Source: Pempheris klunzingeri (lineage: Eukaryota > Chordata > Actinopteri > Acropomatiformes > Pempheridae). From it: DNA of 64,000 nt. Below are positions 11,536 through 56,875 of this stretch, piece by piece. The notes beneath the pieces are model-generated. The model was not told where the DNA came from. It did no database searches and was given only the letters and a program-made list of their open reading frames with translations. The first letter of the stretch is position 1, and each line of letters begins with the position of its first letter. The DNA lies in NCBI RefSeq assembly GCF_042242105.1, contig NC_092014.1:7103874-7167873 (forward strand). Direction: 5' to 3'. The translations under genes and the position numbers were made by a program.

Positions 11536-12781
11536 ATAAATACTCTAACCTGTGTTCATATGTGGACAAACATTTTGATGCACATATCTTTAAATTTATT
11601 TGAGACAAAAAAAAACATTTGATGAACACATTGTCAAGATATTTTGCCATTTGAATGACATGAGGTTCCTTATATCCAACAACCTGTATTTCTCAATACT
11701 ATGAATTTCACCAATTAAAAAAAAATTATCAAATGCACAGTAACATAGACATGTGTCTTAACTTTGGGGTTGATGCTTTTTGTGGAGTCTGTTGTTAAGC
11801 AGCAGGGGGTCAGAGGCATTTTTCACTATAAATACAATAAATTTAATTTGTCTGCTATATTTGTAATAATAAAAATAAAGTCTTATTGTTTCTATATAAT
11901 TTGGATGCAATTGGAGCTCCAACTGTACATACAAAGCACAAACGTGCCACATTTAAATGTGACGACTGAAAATCTCTAATACTCTGATTTATATTCATAA
12001 ACAAGCTAAACAGCATGAAAGAGCAACAGAACAATAACTGAAGGTTCCCTCCCTTGACATAAGGCCATAAACGTAACTACACAATTACTATGAGACATAT
12101 AGACTAAAAAGGAAATGGAATAATGCAAGTTACATACAACCTAAACTACACGGACGTATCCTCACTACATAAACTCACTATATATCCTGTATGCTTTAAA
12201 TTGAAGATGCGATGCCCTCTGATTCAGATTTAGATCATATTTTATCTAGCACTAAGTGCACATTCATGTTAGCTTGTAACAAGCCTCAAGCTTCACTGTA
12301 ATTTGTACAATACTTAAACTTTAAAACTGGGTCACAGCAAATAGGGGTTTTATGGACAAACCAACAGCCTATTGTGGGGCCACAGTAAAAAGATCAACAT
12401 CCTAACAGGAAAGCACATCTGTTGAAATACTGTATGTCTAATAAAGTGACTTTAAAAGACAACACTGATCACAGCCTCAGCTGCTCTGGATTTCAAAACA
12501 TTGTGAGTATTTTCTTAATTTTAAATGTGTAATTTGATAAAAACGTGGATCCACATTCAGATGAAAATAATTTTTTGTAAGCGGAGGTATGTGTTAGTTA
12601 ACTACCTGAAGCGACAGGATTCACATGAGTTATATTTCCTTGATTTTGAAGTATTCGTGTAAAATCAGTATAAAGTAGTTTCCCCACCTTCTTGGCCGTG
12701 GAGAAATCAGTGACTGTTTGGCAGGCAGAGTGTCTGGTTCGTGTTGGAGAGACTGGCAGGATGTTAAATCTAATCCTCTAC
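11536..12781. other. Intergenic and slc5a10 3' UTR
   Basis: Between the converging grap-type gene and slc5a10. The slc5a10 3' UTR extends down from 12781. A minus-strand AATAAA (plus TTTATT) at 11595-11600 is a candidate signal; if used, the two transcripts end within about 100 bases of each other. The rest is AT-rich with no ORF I can support. Confidence 0.4.
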
Positions 12782-32182
<19,401 letters not shown>

Positions 32183-32272
32183 CCTCAGTGTTCACAACGA
32201 CTCAAACACACACTTGTACAGTCACCGAAAACACACGCGTTTAGTTCTTGTACTGGCCTTTATTTACAGCCA

Positions 32273-32303
<31 letters not shown>

Positions 32304-32811
32304 ACATCCACCTACTCCTGTTGAATCTAACCCCTACACTTGTGCAGTCAGTCTCATCAACCCCCTCTCACAATCTGACACTGCAGACCTACTTTGCAAA
32401 CACCCTAAACTCCAAAAAGAACACATTACACTCCCTAAAAACTTGAAACCACCAGACAATCTAATAAAGAACTTCAACCTTTCAATGCTCACTTCTCCGA
32501 CAACACATAAAAAAAATAACGGCCTCACTAATATTAACTCACACACTCACACACAGTCAAACACACAGTGCAGCCCTTGATAAAAGTCCCTTCTTGGCTG
32601 AACTACAAGCTGTTACAGAAAGCCTGAGACGGAGTGTTTTGTGTACGTGTGAAGAGGGCAGTCCCTTGGTTGAATTGATGATTAAACACATCACCTTAAT
32701 GTGGCACCTGCAGCGCTGACACACACGCTGTGCTGGGGGATAATGGAGTGCATGGTGTGGCTGACCGGCGCTGTACAGCAGATGCTCATGTGGACCAGAG
32801 TCCATGCTGAT

Positions 32812-32864
<53 letters not shown>

Positions 32865-35330
32865 TGGTCAATCATTGGCGATGACAAGTTTATAATCATT
32901 AGCGTCTTAACACACAAACATCGGCTGGTTAAGTGCTAAGTAGATGGAGTGAAAGTGTGTAAGAGAGACACAGAGATGGGCTTCATTCAGTAACTTTTAG
33001 GAAGGAATCTAAGTCTTCATTCTTCATTATTCATTAACAGTTTTAACAGTTTTATTAACATATTTATTGAACAGTTGAGGATAGATCCATTTGTGGTTTT
33101 GAATTACCAACTAACAAAAATACTATTTTGGGATAAAATCCTACCACATAATCTTACTGTACATATTCTTTGATACTTTTGGATCAGTGTTATGATTCCC
33201 TCTTTAAAAAATGAGCCTGATTTGCTGTATTTTACTGCAAGTGATAGATGTTTGATCATGTTTTCTGGTTTCTTCACATGGTGGACGTGTCACAGCAGCC
33301 ACACTGAAATTATGACCAATTATTATGAGATTTTGTTTTTTTTCCATGACAAACAAACATCATAAAAGGACAATATGAAGACATGACTATAGTACAGACA
33401 AAATAAACCTGGAGAAAACCTGGTTCCAGCATTCAATTATTTTATGCATGTGTTTCTAACACACAGTCATTAGGTACACATGCACACAGTCTCACATCAA
33501 CACCATTTACTCCAACACATGGATATTCTTTAAACTCATTTATTTAATCATTATAATTATGATTGCTATTTATGTAAAGATTTACGTTAAAGGGAAGATA
33601 TAAGATGGTTGAGACCAGGAGTGAATGCTGTTGGTCCAATATTGACTTTGTTATGTTACAGAGAGCAGGGGGAGAGTCCAGGAATGTTATGTGATAAAGA
33701 CATATGATATAACAGAGACAATGCACCATCTTCTATGCTTAAAAGACACAGAAAGTCTTCCATCCATCTTTTTAAACTAAAGCTATTGGGTTTTCTAACT
33801 TTTCAGTTTGTAAGAATCATGCATTTTGTTGTAAGGCATGCAAATGCTACCAGTTTTTGTGCACAATGAATGTCACTGGGCTGGATGACCAGCAAGCATA
33901 CAGCAGGACTCAGAGCTGCATCCTCGTTCAGGATCTTTGAGAGTGTGACTACATCCCAAAGAGTCTTAACAGCTGGAACATAGAGCCATAGAGAGTGTAC
34001 AAGGGTGTCCATCTGGCTGAGGTTTAAGTCTGTGAAACACTTTTAAACCCCAGTTTGATGAAATCTCTTTATGTGGACTTTCTTTGCGTGTGTATATTTT
34101 AAGGGTAATTTCACTCTTTCACTCTAAAATAGAAACCTCCTAATAGTTATTTGACTTTTAAATCACCTGCAAGTTAGCATATAGTTTTATTATATTGTTT
34201 TTTCACATATTTAACCATATTTTTTACAGACTAAATATATTGTAAAAGAAAGAAAACAAAGAAACAAACAAAAAAAACACATCAGGACATTTTTACTGAT
34301 CCGACTACGTGAGAGGACGAGAAGTCCGAGAGGACGAGATGAAGAAAGCTGAGTGAGTTTGCTTTTGTGCTACCTGATGTAGAATTAACTCAGTGTCACA
34401 CACAAACTGCTGGCCAGTGTTTGTCTGCTATAGGGAGCAGATGGCGGCGACAGAGACACCCTGACGTCACACACATCATCATTAATCTCTCACTCACACA
34501 CACATACGCACACACAGAAAAAAAGGAAAAAGCTTAAAATGATCAAAGATTTTGTGTGCAGTAAAAACTTTATAGAAACTACATTATATTTAGAGCAATT
34601 CAAGAAAGGAATGTTATGTTACATATATTTAATTTGCAATGTAAAAATTTTGAACATATAATGTATATTTGTATCATATATGTCTATATATATTTATATA
34701 TATTTTTAAATGTAAATATACTGTATATATACACACACACACACACACATATAATATGATTATGTTAAAAATTTGAGGGAATACTCCACACTGTACAGTG
34801 GTTACTGAGTTTTAGTTATGAACTTTACCTAGTTTCCTTCAGTCTGAACAGCAGTGAGACAGACTGTACGGTGAATAATGATAAAGTGCCAGTTTGAGGA
34901 AATCTTTTTAGATGGACAAGACATACAAGTTTTCCAAACTACTTAAAATTAATGGAATTTTATTGGGTTACCAAAACCACCCAACATTTAAAACTTGTTA
35001 ACTTCTTGGATATTTAACACAAATACTTAAGTCCACTGAGTCAGTCATTAAATGTCAGTGGGGCAACTTTTAAAGTTGAGCAAATTCAGTACACAAATAT
35101 GCACATTTAGAGCCAAGCCTGGCAAGTAAAGACATAACAATGGCATCATTAAAATTTAATTGAGAAGAGAGGAATGTTTATGGCTATAAATAAAAAGGAA
35201 AAATAAAAATCATGTACAATTCGAGGTAAATTATCTTGTCAACGTGTGATGATGAGGATTACATAAAATAAAGTTATCATTTTATACCTTTATTATTAAT
35301 ATGTAGATATGGTCTTATGTCTGGCGCCAC
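32183..35330. other. Intergenic between divergent slc5a10 and chtf18
   Basis: No gene is supported. The stretch holds (CA)n tracts at about 32278-32306 and 32815-32863, a degraded LINE end at 33600-34045 and AT-rich sequence with TA-rich stretches near 34680-34760. The slc5a10 5' UTR and promoter must lie in its left part, but I see no clear element. Confidence 0.6.
33600..34045 (-). mobile_element. Remnant of an L1/Tx1-like LINE, 3' end of ORF2
   Basis: On the minus strand a broken reading frame resembles the end of L1-clade ORF2 in fish: LVHSLWLYVPAVKTLWDVV, then LSKILNEDAALSPAVCLL, ending in TNWKVRKPNSFSLKRWMEDF. The pattern 'W..VP.VK.LW', then 'NWK.RK..S..W.EDFL', is typical. Stops and frame changes show it is dead. 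It is described only; the family name is uncertain. Confidence 0.5.
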
Positions 35331-35389
35331 CATGAGGCCAAACTTTTTAATTTGGTGTTCGTGGTGCATGATGGGAACTGTGAAAAGTC

Positions 35390-35586
35390 TCAATAACCAA
35401 TCAGAGGACGGAGATTTCGCATTACCCGGAAGTAATACATCACAACAAAAAAATTGCCGGGAAACCTGCTCAGTCAGAATTGGCCACTGAAGTAGCGAAG
35501 GGAATATTTATGTGTTTGTCTTTAGACTAAATACATTAGCAGTCTCTCCGTGTCTCTGGTCGTATTGTGTACCTGTTCACGCCGAC
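35390..35586 (+). promoter_or_regulatory. chtf18 promoter region
   Basis: Within 200 bases of the chtf18 ATG are a CCAAT box (35397-35401), an ETS-type CCGGAAGT (35426-35433) and an E2F-like GCCGGGAAA (35456-35464), the usual set for a replication gene. There is no TATA box. About 30 bases further upstream, GCATGATGGGAACTGT resembles a weak ZNF143-type site. Confidence 0.5.
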
Positions 35587-47167
<11,581 letters not shown>

Positions 47168-47174
47168 CCCCACG

Positions 47175-47213
<39 letters not shown>

Positions 47214-47256
47214 TGCCTCATTCACAGCTGTGTCCTGTGTCATATGTAAACAACCG

Positions 47257-47262
47257 AATAAA
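47257..47262 (+). promoter_or_regulatory. chtf18 poly(A) signal
   Basis: AATAAA 90 bases after the chtf18 stop, followed by a downstream T-rich stretch that includes the gng13 signal on the other strand. Confidence 0.7.
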
Positions 47263-47294
47263 TCCCAAGTCCAGCTGTTAAATTCAAAACAGTC

Positions 47295-47300
47295 TTTATT
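47295..47300 (-). promoter_or_regulatory. gng13 poly(A) signal
   Basis: Minus-strand AATAAA about 300 bases past the gng13 stop and only 32 bases from the opposing chtf18 signal. Confidence 0.65.
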
Positions 47301-47595
47301 TTGATTGACAGTGTAAAGAGCCAATAAAAACGTGTTGTTGAACATTTCTCAGCAGTCAAAACAAACCTCTAGAAAGCTACTCAGTGCTGTACACTCACAC
47401 ACACACACAGTAGTCTTCACATAAATTAAAAGCATTCAGGAGTCTCCCAATAAATAAACATGATAATAGCAATAATGAGAGAGAGAGAGGAAATGAATTA
47501 GTGCAGCGTGACTTAGTGTGGGAGTGCAGGATTCTTTAGTGTGTGTGTGTGTATGTGTATGTGTGTGTGTGTGTGTGTGCGTGTGTGTGTGACCA

Positions 47596-50246
<2,651 letters not shown>

Positions 50247-50699
50247 GTCAGGCCTACCGGAGAGGACCGCGGGTCGATTTGGTGCGCAGGCGGCCGATGG
50301 AGGATGCAGACAGCGACAATAACAGCTGAGAGTCGGTGGAGTTTCCCCGGCAGAGGAGTCCGGCTTCAGTGCAAGAGGAAGAGGAAGAAGAAGAGGAGGA
50401 GGAGGAGGAGGAGGAGGCTGTGCGTGTCCACGGCGCAAGGCACTCCCCTGCGCTCCTCTCTGGTAGCGACTGGATGCGGGATGCGCAGGGCGGAGAAAAG
50501 GAGCTCCGCCGCCTCGTTTGACAGTCAAACCAGGGCTGGAGCACAGGACTGACCTGTATGGAAATCCGGACACGAGCAGAGGCAGGAAACACGCAAATGA
50601 GGACGCTCCAGAGGGAAAACAAGCAGGGAGTTAATTTCCCATTCCGATGGCCGCCGGTGATGTGTGTGTTAATGCGCGACAAACTCCCCAGAGAGCCCG

Positions 50700-51609
50700 A
50701 GTGACATGAGAAATGAGAAGTGAAAGACCAGAAATAAGCAGTGATGTAACTCCAATTTATACGGTTTTGATTTGTAGGTGCCTCATTTTTTTCTCAGACC
50801 AATGAGTCATATTAAGACTCTGAGATGGGACAAATCTTTCCTTTAATCTTAAGCTTCCCCATTGAGTCCCATTAGTGTTACATCTGCTCTATGAAGTGTG
50901 TGAAACTCCTGATTCCTCCCCAGTCTGTCTTCAAGTTAACACAAGTTTTCTCTCAGCGGGGTCTGAAGGCACTCTGTGAGCTCCAGATGTCAACAAAAGG
51001 GTCAAAATACAAGACCAGAAGCTGCAATTCCTCCCAAAGTGATCAGCATTTTAGAATAGGGACTATTTAATACCACGTATGCTGCAAGCAAGTGGAGAAA
51101 ACAGCCCTCTAATCTGAATTATTTCCTGTTATGAAAATCGATTTGTCTTTGCAGCTCACTCTTCAGCTGTCGAGTAAGTGAACATACGTGTGGTCAAATT
51201 GTAGATTGTGCCTTTATGCTGAAATGATGAGCAGGTCTACTCCAGTCTCTCTAATAGGTGAGTACATTTAAAAATAAACACAAGACAAGCAGGGCAACTG
51301 GACCATAAAATGGTAAATAAAATTCACCCTGAAGTAAATTTTTTCTGGCAGTCAGTCCCCCTTCCTTTTAATCATTTCATTAATTTAAAGCTTTTATCTT
51401 AAGTGACAGACTGACATTGTCTGACCATGAGGATACAACCCAAAAATTGCAAAAATGATGCAAGTACATCAAATAACCTGATCTGCTTCAAGTAATACAT
51501 TTACAAACGAGGGGATTTGTGCAAATTATGGTTATGTAGTGTATTATGAGGTAAAAATGCACCAAAATATATAGTAATGTTTCCCCAGTATCATTAAAGA
51601 CACAGAAAA
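50700..51609. other. Intergenic, nothing recognised
   Basis: AT-rich sequence without a supported gene or a repeat I can name, between the gng13 5' region and the 3' end of the snoRNA host gene. Confidence 0.5.
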
Positions 51610-51833
51610 CTGTTAACAAATACCGTTTATTCAAAAGCTTTAATATTAGACACCATTATTGCATAGTCCCTTATATTCACACACATTTCTTCACTCTGGG
51701 TCGTTTAGTTGGCCCATGAGCAGCAGTTTTCTGACCAATGACGTCCGAATGGGGCGTTGGGGCACCTGAAGGAGACAAACGCAGTTCAGACTACAGCGAT
51801 CTGTGCGACACACACAGAAATATGATCCTCTGT

Positions 51834-51916
51834 AGCCTCAGACAAGAGTTAGAATCAGGAGCAAGCAGCTCTCATACGAGGTGTCAGAAAAATGTTTTTA
51901 TTTGTCATCACTGGCT
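51834..51916 (-). ncRNA. Box C/D snoRNA, SNORD60-like copy 1
   Basis: Minus strand: terminal stem AGCC (51916-51913) with GGCT (51837-51834), box C GTGATGA (51911-51905) and box D CTGA (51841-51838). Inside is an internal D'-like CTGA followed by CACCTCGTATGAGAGCTG, which matches my memory of the U60 core. It ends 68 bases from the downstream acceptor (51765). The name rests on this core plus synteny. Confidence 0.6.
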
Positions 51917-52100
51917 GTAACCACGCACGCAACACACACAAATATACACACACTTACCATTAAAGTGGACGCCACTGTTCGTCCGCAGGATCAGAGTCAC
52001 TTCATTTGTTGAGTCAAATCAACCTGTGAAATTAGAGAAGCTACATTTTAATGCACACACAGAAACTACTGGTATCATGAGTGTGTGTGTCAAATTTAGG

Positions 52101-52187
52101 AGCCTCAGAAAAAAGCTGGAATCAGGAGCTGGAGTTCAGCTCTCATAGTAGGTGTCAGAAAAGTTATTTGATTTGTCATCACTGGCT
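52101..52187 (-). ncRNA. Box C/D snoRNA, SNORD60-like copy 2
   Basis: Minus strand: AGCC/GGCT stem, box C GTGATGA (52182-52176), box D CTGA (52108-52105). Core CTGACACCTACTATGAGAGC is shared with copy 3. It lies in the next intron upstream in the host and ends about 77 bases from the acceptor at 52023. Confidence 0.6.
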
Positions 52188-52386
52188 GAAAGTCATTCAA
52201 ATGCAAACGCTGCGTGAACTCACCAGCTCAAACTCATTTAATAAGACCTTCGATCTGTGTCCATCCACCTCTCAAGAGTTCAGACTTGTCATTTTTACCT
52301 GCAACCGTGAGAAAGTTTATAAAGAAGAAATTAGGGGAAACGACATTCAAGAAAAAATGAAGAATGTACTTTAGCATTAACAGTGG

Positions 52387-52475
52387 AGCCTCAGAACAAA
52401 GCTAGAATCAGGAGCTGGAGTTCAGCTCTCATAGTAGGTGTCAGAAAAGTTTATTTTAGTTCATCATCACAGGCT
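52387..52475 (-). ncRNA. Box C/D snoRNA, SNORD60-like copy 3
   Basis: Minus strand: AGCC/GGCT stem, box C GTGATGA (52470-52464), box D CTGA (52394-52391), with the same core as copy 2. It ends about 88 bases before the acceptor at 52298. Nearest the 5' end of the host of the three. Confidence 0.6.
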
Positions 52476-53504
52476 GAAACCATCTTGTGTGCTGAAATGT
52501 GAACTCACCGGCTCTCACACCTGGTGATGACTTCGGCTTTTATCTCAGCACTCATCCATGACGGGTTCAACATCCATCCGTCAGTCAGTCTCCACACACT
52601 CACCTGCACCAGGAAAGTGGATGACTTAATTAAAAAAAACTTAATCATGGCTTCTCACACTCTAAAATGTTAATGATGAAGCCTCAGATGAGTTAAAATC
52701 AAAAACAAAACTGGCTGTGAAACACATTTGTAAACATTAAATGCAGGTTTTATCCAGTCTGGGGGGACTGAAGAGTTTACATTTCCACCAAATCCTCTTC
52801 TCATTCACTTTGCAGTTTGTGATGCAGATTAACTCACGTGTTCTTGTCCCGTGAAATCAATCTTCAAGGCAAATCATGTTCACTTCCTTCACCTAGGAGC
52901 TGACTCCAACATGCCTCCATGTGACTCACTGAGGAGAGGGGAAGAGAGAAAGGCTCGTGGAACAATTCCAGCTGTACCAGTTTCAACACTACTGCAGCCA
53001 TATCAATATTTAAAGCACATTATTTCAAGTGTTCAGGGGGAACTTTGAGATGTTGTACCGTTTCCAAAAATCGAGAATCGAGAACTCCAAATTCAACACA
53101 TAATTATGCAATGGAAAATTAAACTGAGTTAAAGCTGACAATGTGTATAGCGACCCAGGAAAGGCTTTTTTATGGATCAGATGGAAGTAAACGTGAAATT
53201 GGTGGGGAAACCACGTGGTGGTCTGGTGGCTCTGGCTACTGCTGAACAGCCACGTGCTGCTGTTCAGCCCTTCGTGCTAAATTAGCACGGAGGTCAAACA
53301 TAAAAAAAAAAAAAAAAAAACACTCACTTGTTTGACTTCCCTCTCCAGTCAGGCTTCTTTTAGGCTCCCTGACCCGCTCGGACCGTCTTTGCTGCCTTAA
53401 AGTTTGGAGGAAACACTCAGAGAGAGGACGAAGGCCCATCTCTCCTGCCCTGCTGCCAGTGGAGAAATGATGCGCTACAGAGGGTGATCACAAACGGCTT
53501 CCGT

Positions 53505-53775
53505 CCGACCGGAAGTCCCTCCCTTTTCTAGGCTAGCTAGCTAGCTAGCTTTGAGATTCGTTCGTCGGACTTTCTGAAAAACTGAGAAATTGTTATGGAA
53601 TTTTCTGGCAATATCATTTGCGTATTCGCCCCTTATTAATGTACTGGAAACATTATCTGAACAACTAGAAATTTAAGCAAAGCTAGAACAACGATTATTA
53701 GCATTAGCATTGAACACCATCTCCCATCAGCTTTAGATACAGAAGCTTGTCAAAGCCTCATGGGAGTTGTAGTTT
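53505..53775 (-). promoter_or_regulatory. Promoter of the snoRNA host gene
   Basis: An ETS-type CCGGAAGT sits at 53509-53516, close to the presumed start. At 53755-53773 the minus strand reads ACTACAACTCCCATGAGGC, a near-consensus ZNF143/Staf site about 250 bases upstream. ZNF143 sites are common in promoters of this type. A CTAG-repeat (about 53530-53551) lies between. Confidence 0.45.
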
Positions 53776-53779
53776 TTGA

Positions 53780-54979
53780 AGTCTAAGAATATTGGTCATT
53801 TTATGCTGGTTAAAACAGGAAGATTTTCATTTTTTTAAAAACCAGTACAGTAATATGTATCAAATGTGGTTAGAAAGTAATCAACAAATAATTTTGCTAT
53901 AATTTTTCAGCACTTTTGGAAACCTTATGAGTTTGAACTGTATTTGGAAGCAGGATCACATATCTGTATAACTTTGAATTCTTGAAGCTAAGTACAGTAA
54001 AAGACATTCCGTGTTTTACCAAAGTCAAATTAGCTTCGTGTACATTGCACATTTATAAAGTGCTTCTAATAAATCGGGACAGGCCTTTTTTTACGAGTTG
54101 TCTGTTTTGACACATATTGTTAACAGCTGCTTCAAATGCTCCAAATATAAATCCCTCCTGACAACAACACTTTCAGTGGTTCTAATCCAACAGATCACAT
54201 AGTAATTACAATGTATGGTTGGTGATAATGGTTAAATCAGAGTCAGTCAAATAATATTTTTGGTGGTACAACAATATTCTATGCACACAGTGATCTATTG
54301 CCGTATTTACACATTTCATGAATCTGTAGCAGTTTTTGTGGTTTGAGTTTGGCCCTTAAATTAAAATTAAGGTAAATCTTAGTGCCACAGGATGCAGTGA
54401 TATTAGAGACACAAGGATTTTAGAAATACTCTGGTCCTGAGTCCAAAGACCTCCATAAGAGACTAGCCACAAACCAAACCCTGCAGCATTCTGAGGACTT
54501 AAAAAGCAACTAAATTTGATTTTAAATTTATGTTTAATTGTCCAATTACTTTTCCTTTAAAAGTTATTTGTACATTATACTGTAAATGTTGTTTCAAAGG
54601 TATATAATTATGCTAAAAAATAAATCCCTTTTAGATTATTTTGCATAAAACTGTCAAAATTGAAAGGTTTTCATTAAAAATATCAGAGTAGAATCCCATT
54701 ATATGTCATATCTGTTGAATGTAAACTTCTCATGTCATTTAACATCTCAAAATCCAAGAAATATTACAAGCGATGATATTCATCACCTAATTAGAGTAGC
54801 AAACCCAACCTAAATAAAGCTAATGTGGCTGAATGGAAGCGAATCCCTGCAGCCATGTTGTGGAAAAATGTTGTGGAAAGGCTCCCAGAAAAGTGGAAGC
54901 AGTGAAGTGCGAAGCCCGTCATTCATAGAAAACTGGGGTTGCTAACGGGATGTAAAATAACAACACTAAAAGAGTCATG
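53780..54979. other. Intergenic, nothing recognised
   Basis: AT-rich DNA between the host-gene promoter and the 3' end of caskin1. No ORF, RNA gene or named repeat can be supported. Confidence 0.5.
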
Positions 54980-56875
54980 TAAGGTTTAATTTATACATTT
55001 ATTCTGATCACAGCTGTACAGGAATGCATCGTCACAGCAGAAACACAACCTAAACCCAACCATGGCACAACAGCCGTCACAACACATCCAGAACTCAACC
55101 ATAAATATACAGGCTCAATCAGCTCACCTCAATTCAATGCCTATAATTATTATTATTATTATTATTATTATCATTATTCACATAGAACCATCTGTCTCTC
55201 AAATATATCTTTGTTTTCAAAGAGCATAAAAATACAAGTGGACTCTTCATTGGGATGAACACTGGTGGTTGATCCACTGTCTGGCCTACATGGGGGACCA
55301 CTGAAAACTGGGGAGCCGAGGAGGAGCGGAGCCAAATTATTACAGCTTACAGACGGGGCTTATATGGGCTCGTACAAGGCTTCTCAATGGTTACAGGAGG
55401 ACTGCAGACAGGGTGATTGATTTTAGGGATCATACAGGACTCACAACGTAAACTTATAGACTACTTTTGACATCACACACACACACACACACAAGGAGTG
55501 GGGTTTTGTTTATAAGGAAACAGGGAGAAGAAAAAAAGAACATGAAACGTTTTGTGAGTGGAAAACAAGAAAAATAGAGACAAAAAATAAACCATTTGAT
55601 TATATGAAAGAACACTACCAAGGCACAGAGAGATGCAGAGTTAACAAAAGAGGGAGATAAAAAGTGGGGGGGGAGACAAGATGGAAGGTGGGCAGATTAG
55701 AGGCAGTTTCACTAACCAACACTAGAGGGAGCTCTAACAGCTCAAATACCCAGGTATATTATAAACTCTATGTATGTATACTGGATGTACTATATAAAGC
55801 ATTGAAATATAGGATTATCTTTTAAAAACACTGTTCACTGCAGCAGGACAAAAGGGATACACAGCATGAGTGTGCTTGTATATATGTGTCTTTGCATGTA
55901 AATGTGTGCGTATCTGTGTGTGTAGATTCATTTCCAAGCAAACCTCCATAGATGGAGCTAAACACCAACGAAGCAGAACACCAGCGAGATTACAACCAAT
56001 GCCATGTGCGTTAACGTGTATGTGTGTGTCTGTGTGTTTGTGTTTGTGTCTCAAAATCCATGGACACACATCTATATCGTCGTTCTGATCATTAGGATAA
56101 CTACTGTACGAGTTGGGAGGACATTGACATGAGCATCAGCAGGGACTACACACACTCGTAACGACAACAACAGCAACAATAACAACAACAGCAACAACAA
56201 CGACATGAAGAGAGACAACACACAGGTCAGGAAGTCCGGCTAACCACAATCCTCCACTCATACAGAAGAGAAACAGAGGCTACCATTCATCTGGAAAAAT
56301 GCATCCTTTTGACATCGCAGGAGCGAGACAGACTCAGAAAGCGGCCCGTCTGTCCATGTGCTTTTAAAAATTCTCTCCAGTATCTCATCTGTATGCATCT
56401 TGTCTACTTATCTATCTATCTATCTGCCTGTCTGTCAGTCAGTCAGTTTATGTGCTTATTTTTGCAAGCAATATGCTTATCTGTCTGTCTCCCTGTCTGA
56501 CTGAGTTGGTGTCTCTGCCAGAGTCCGTAGAGATAAAACGATGAGGATAATGATTGTGCTTCTCGATCCGCGCAGCCGTCTGAGGCTGGGCGGCGGTGAC
56601 TCGCTGGGCTGCAGAGGTCAGAGGTTGTGTGGGAGCGGCCTCCTCGCATCAGGAGGCGTGCTAGAGCTACCGCACCAGACGAGGAGGACTCCCTCGTCGT
56701 TATACTGTACAAGGCTACACGAGAAGCGCTCACGCAGGAGGGACACACGCTCAAACACACACGCACACACCCTCTAGAGCGCCAGCATCGGGCCTTGGGA
56801 GAGTTTTCTTGAGACACCTACACATGATGGAGGAGAGGGAATAGGGCTTGTCGGAGATGAGACGCGGGCAGGAGA
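54980..56875 (-). other. caskin1 3' UTR with poly(A) signal
   Basis: About 1.9 kb from the caskin1 stop to a minus-strand AATAAA at 54998-55003. It contains an (ATT)n tract (55145-55171), a short (CA)n near 55475 and a Pyr-rich CTAT/CTGT repeat at about 56405-56455. Long 3' UTRs are usual for neuronal scaffold genes. Confidence 0.55.

Larger units (their letters stand above)
51610..53510 (-). ncRNA. Non-coding snoRNA host gene (SNHG19-like)
   Basis: On the minus strand a chain of short exons is bounded by good splice sites: 53328 (first exon, donor), one near 52838 (donor at 52838, start unclear), 52603-52509, 52298-52224, 52023-51958, and a last exon from 51765 down to an AATAAA at 51631-51626. 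None holds a conserved ORF; the exons are short and translate to nothing I recognise. Three of the introns each contain one box C/D snoRNA placed about 65-90 bases before the 3' splice site, the spacing typical of intron-encoded C/D snoRNAs. In human, SNORD60 lies in SNHG19 near TRAF7 and CASKIN1; caskin1 is next door here too. Host transcripts of this type are usually spliced and quickly degraded. Confidence 0.6.

Noticed and set aside
51800-52480. Regularly spaced repeats resembling a CRISPR array
   Set aside because: Only three units, 60-90 bases each, at about 280-base spacing, with box C/D hallmarks and splice sites between them, in a fish genome.
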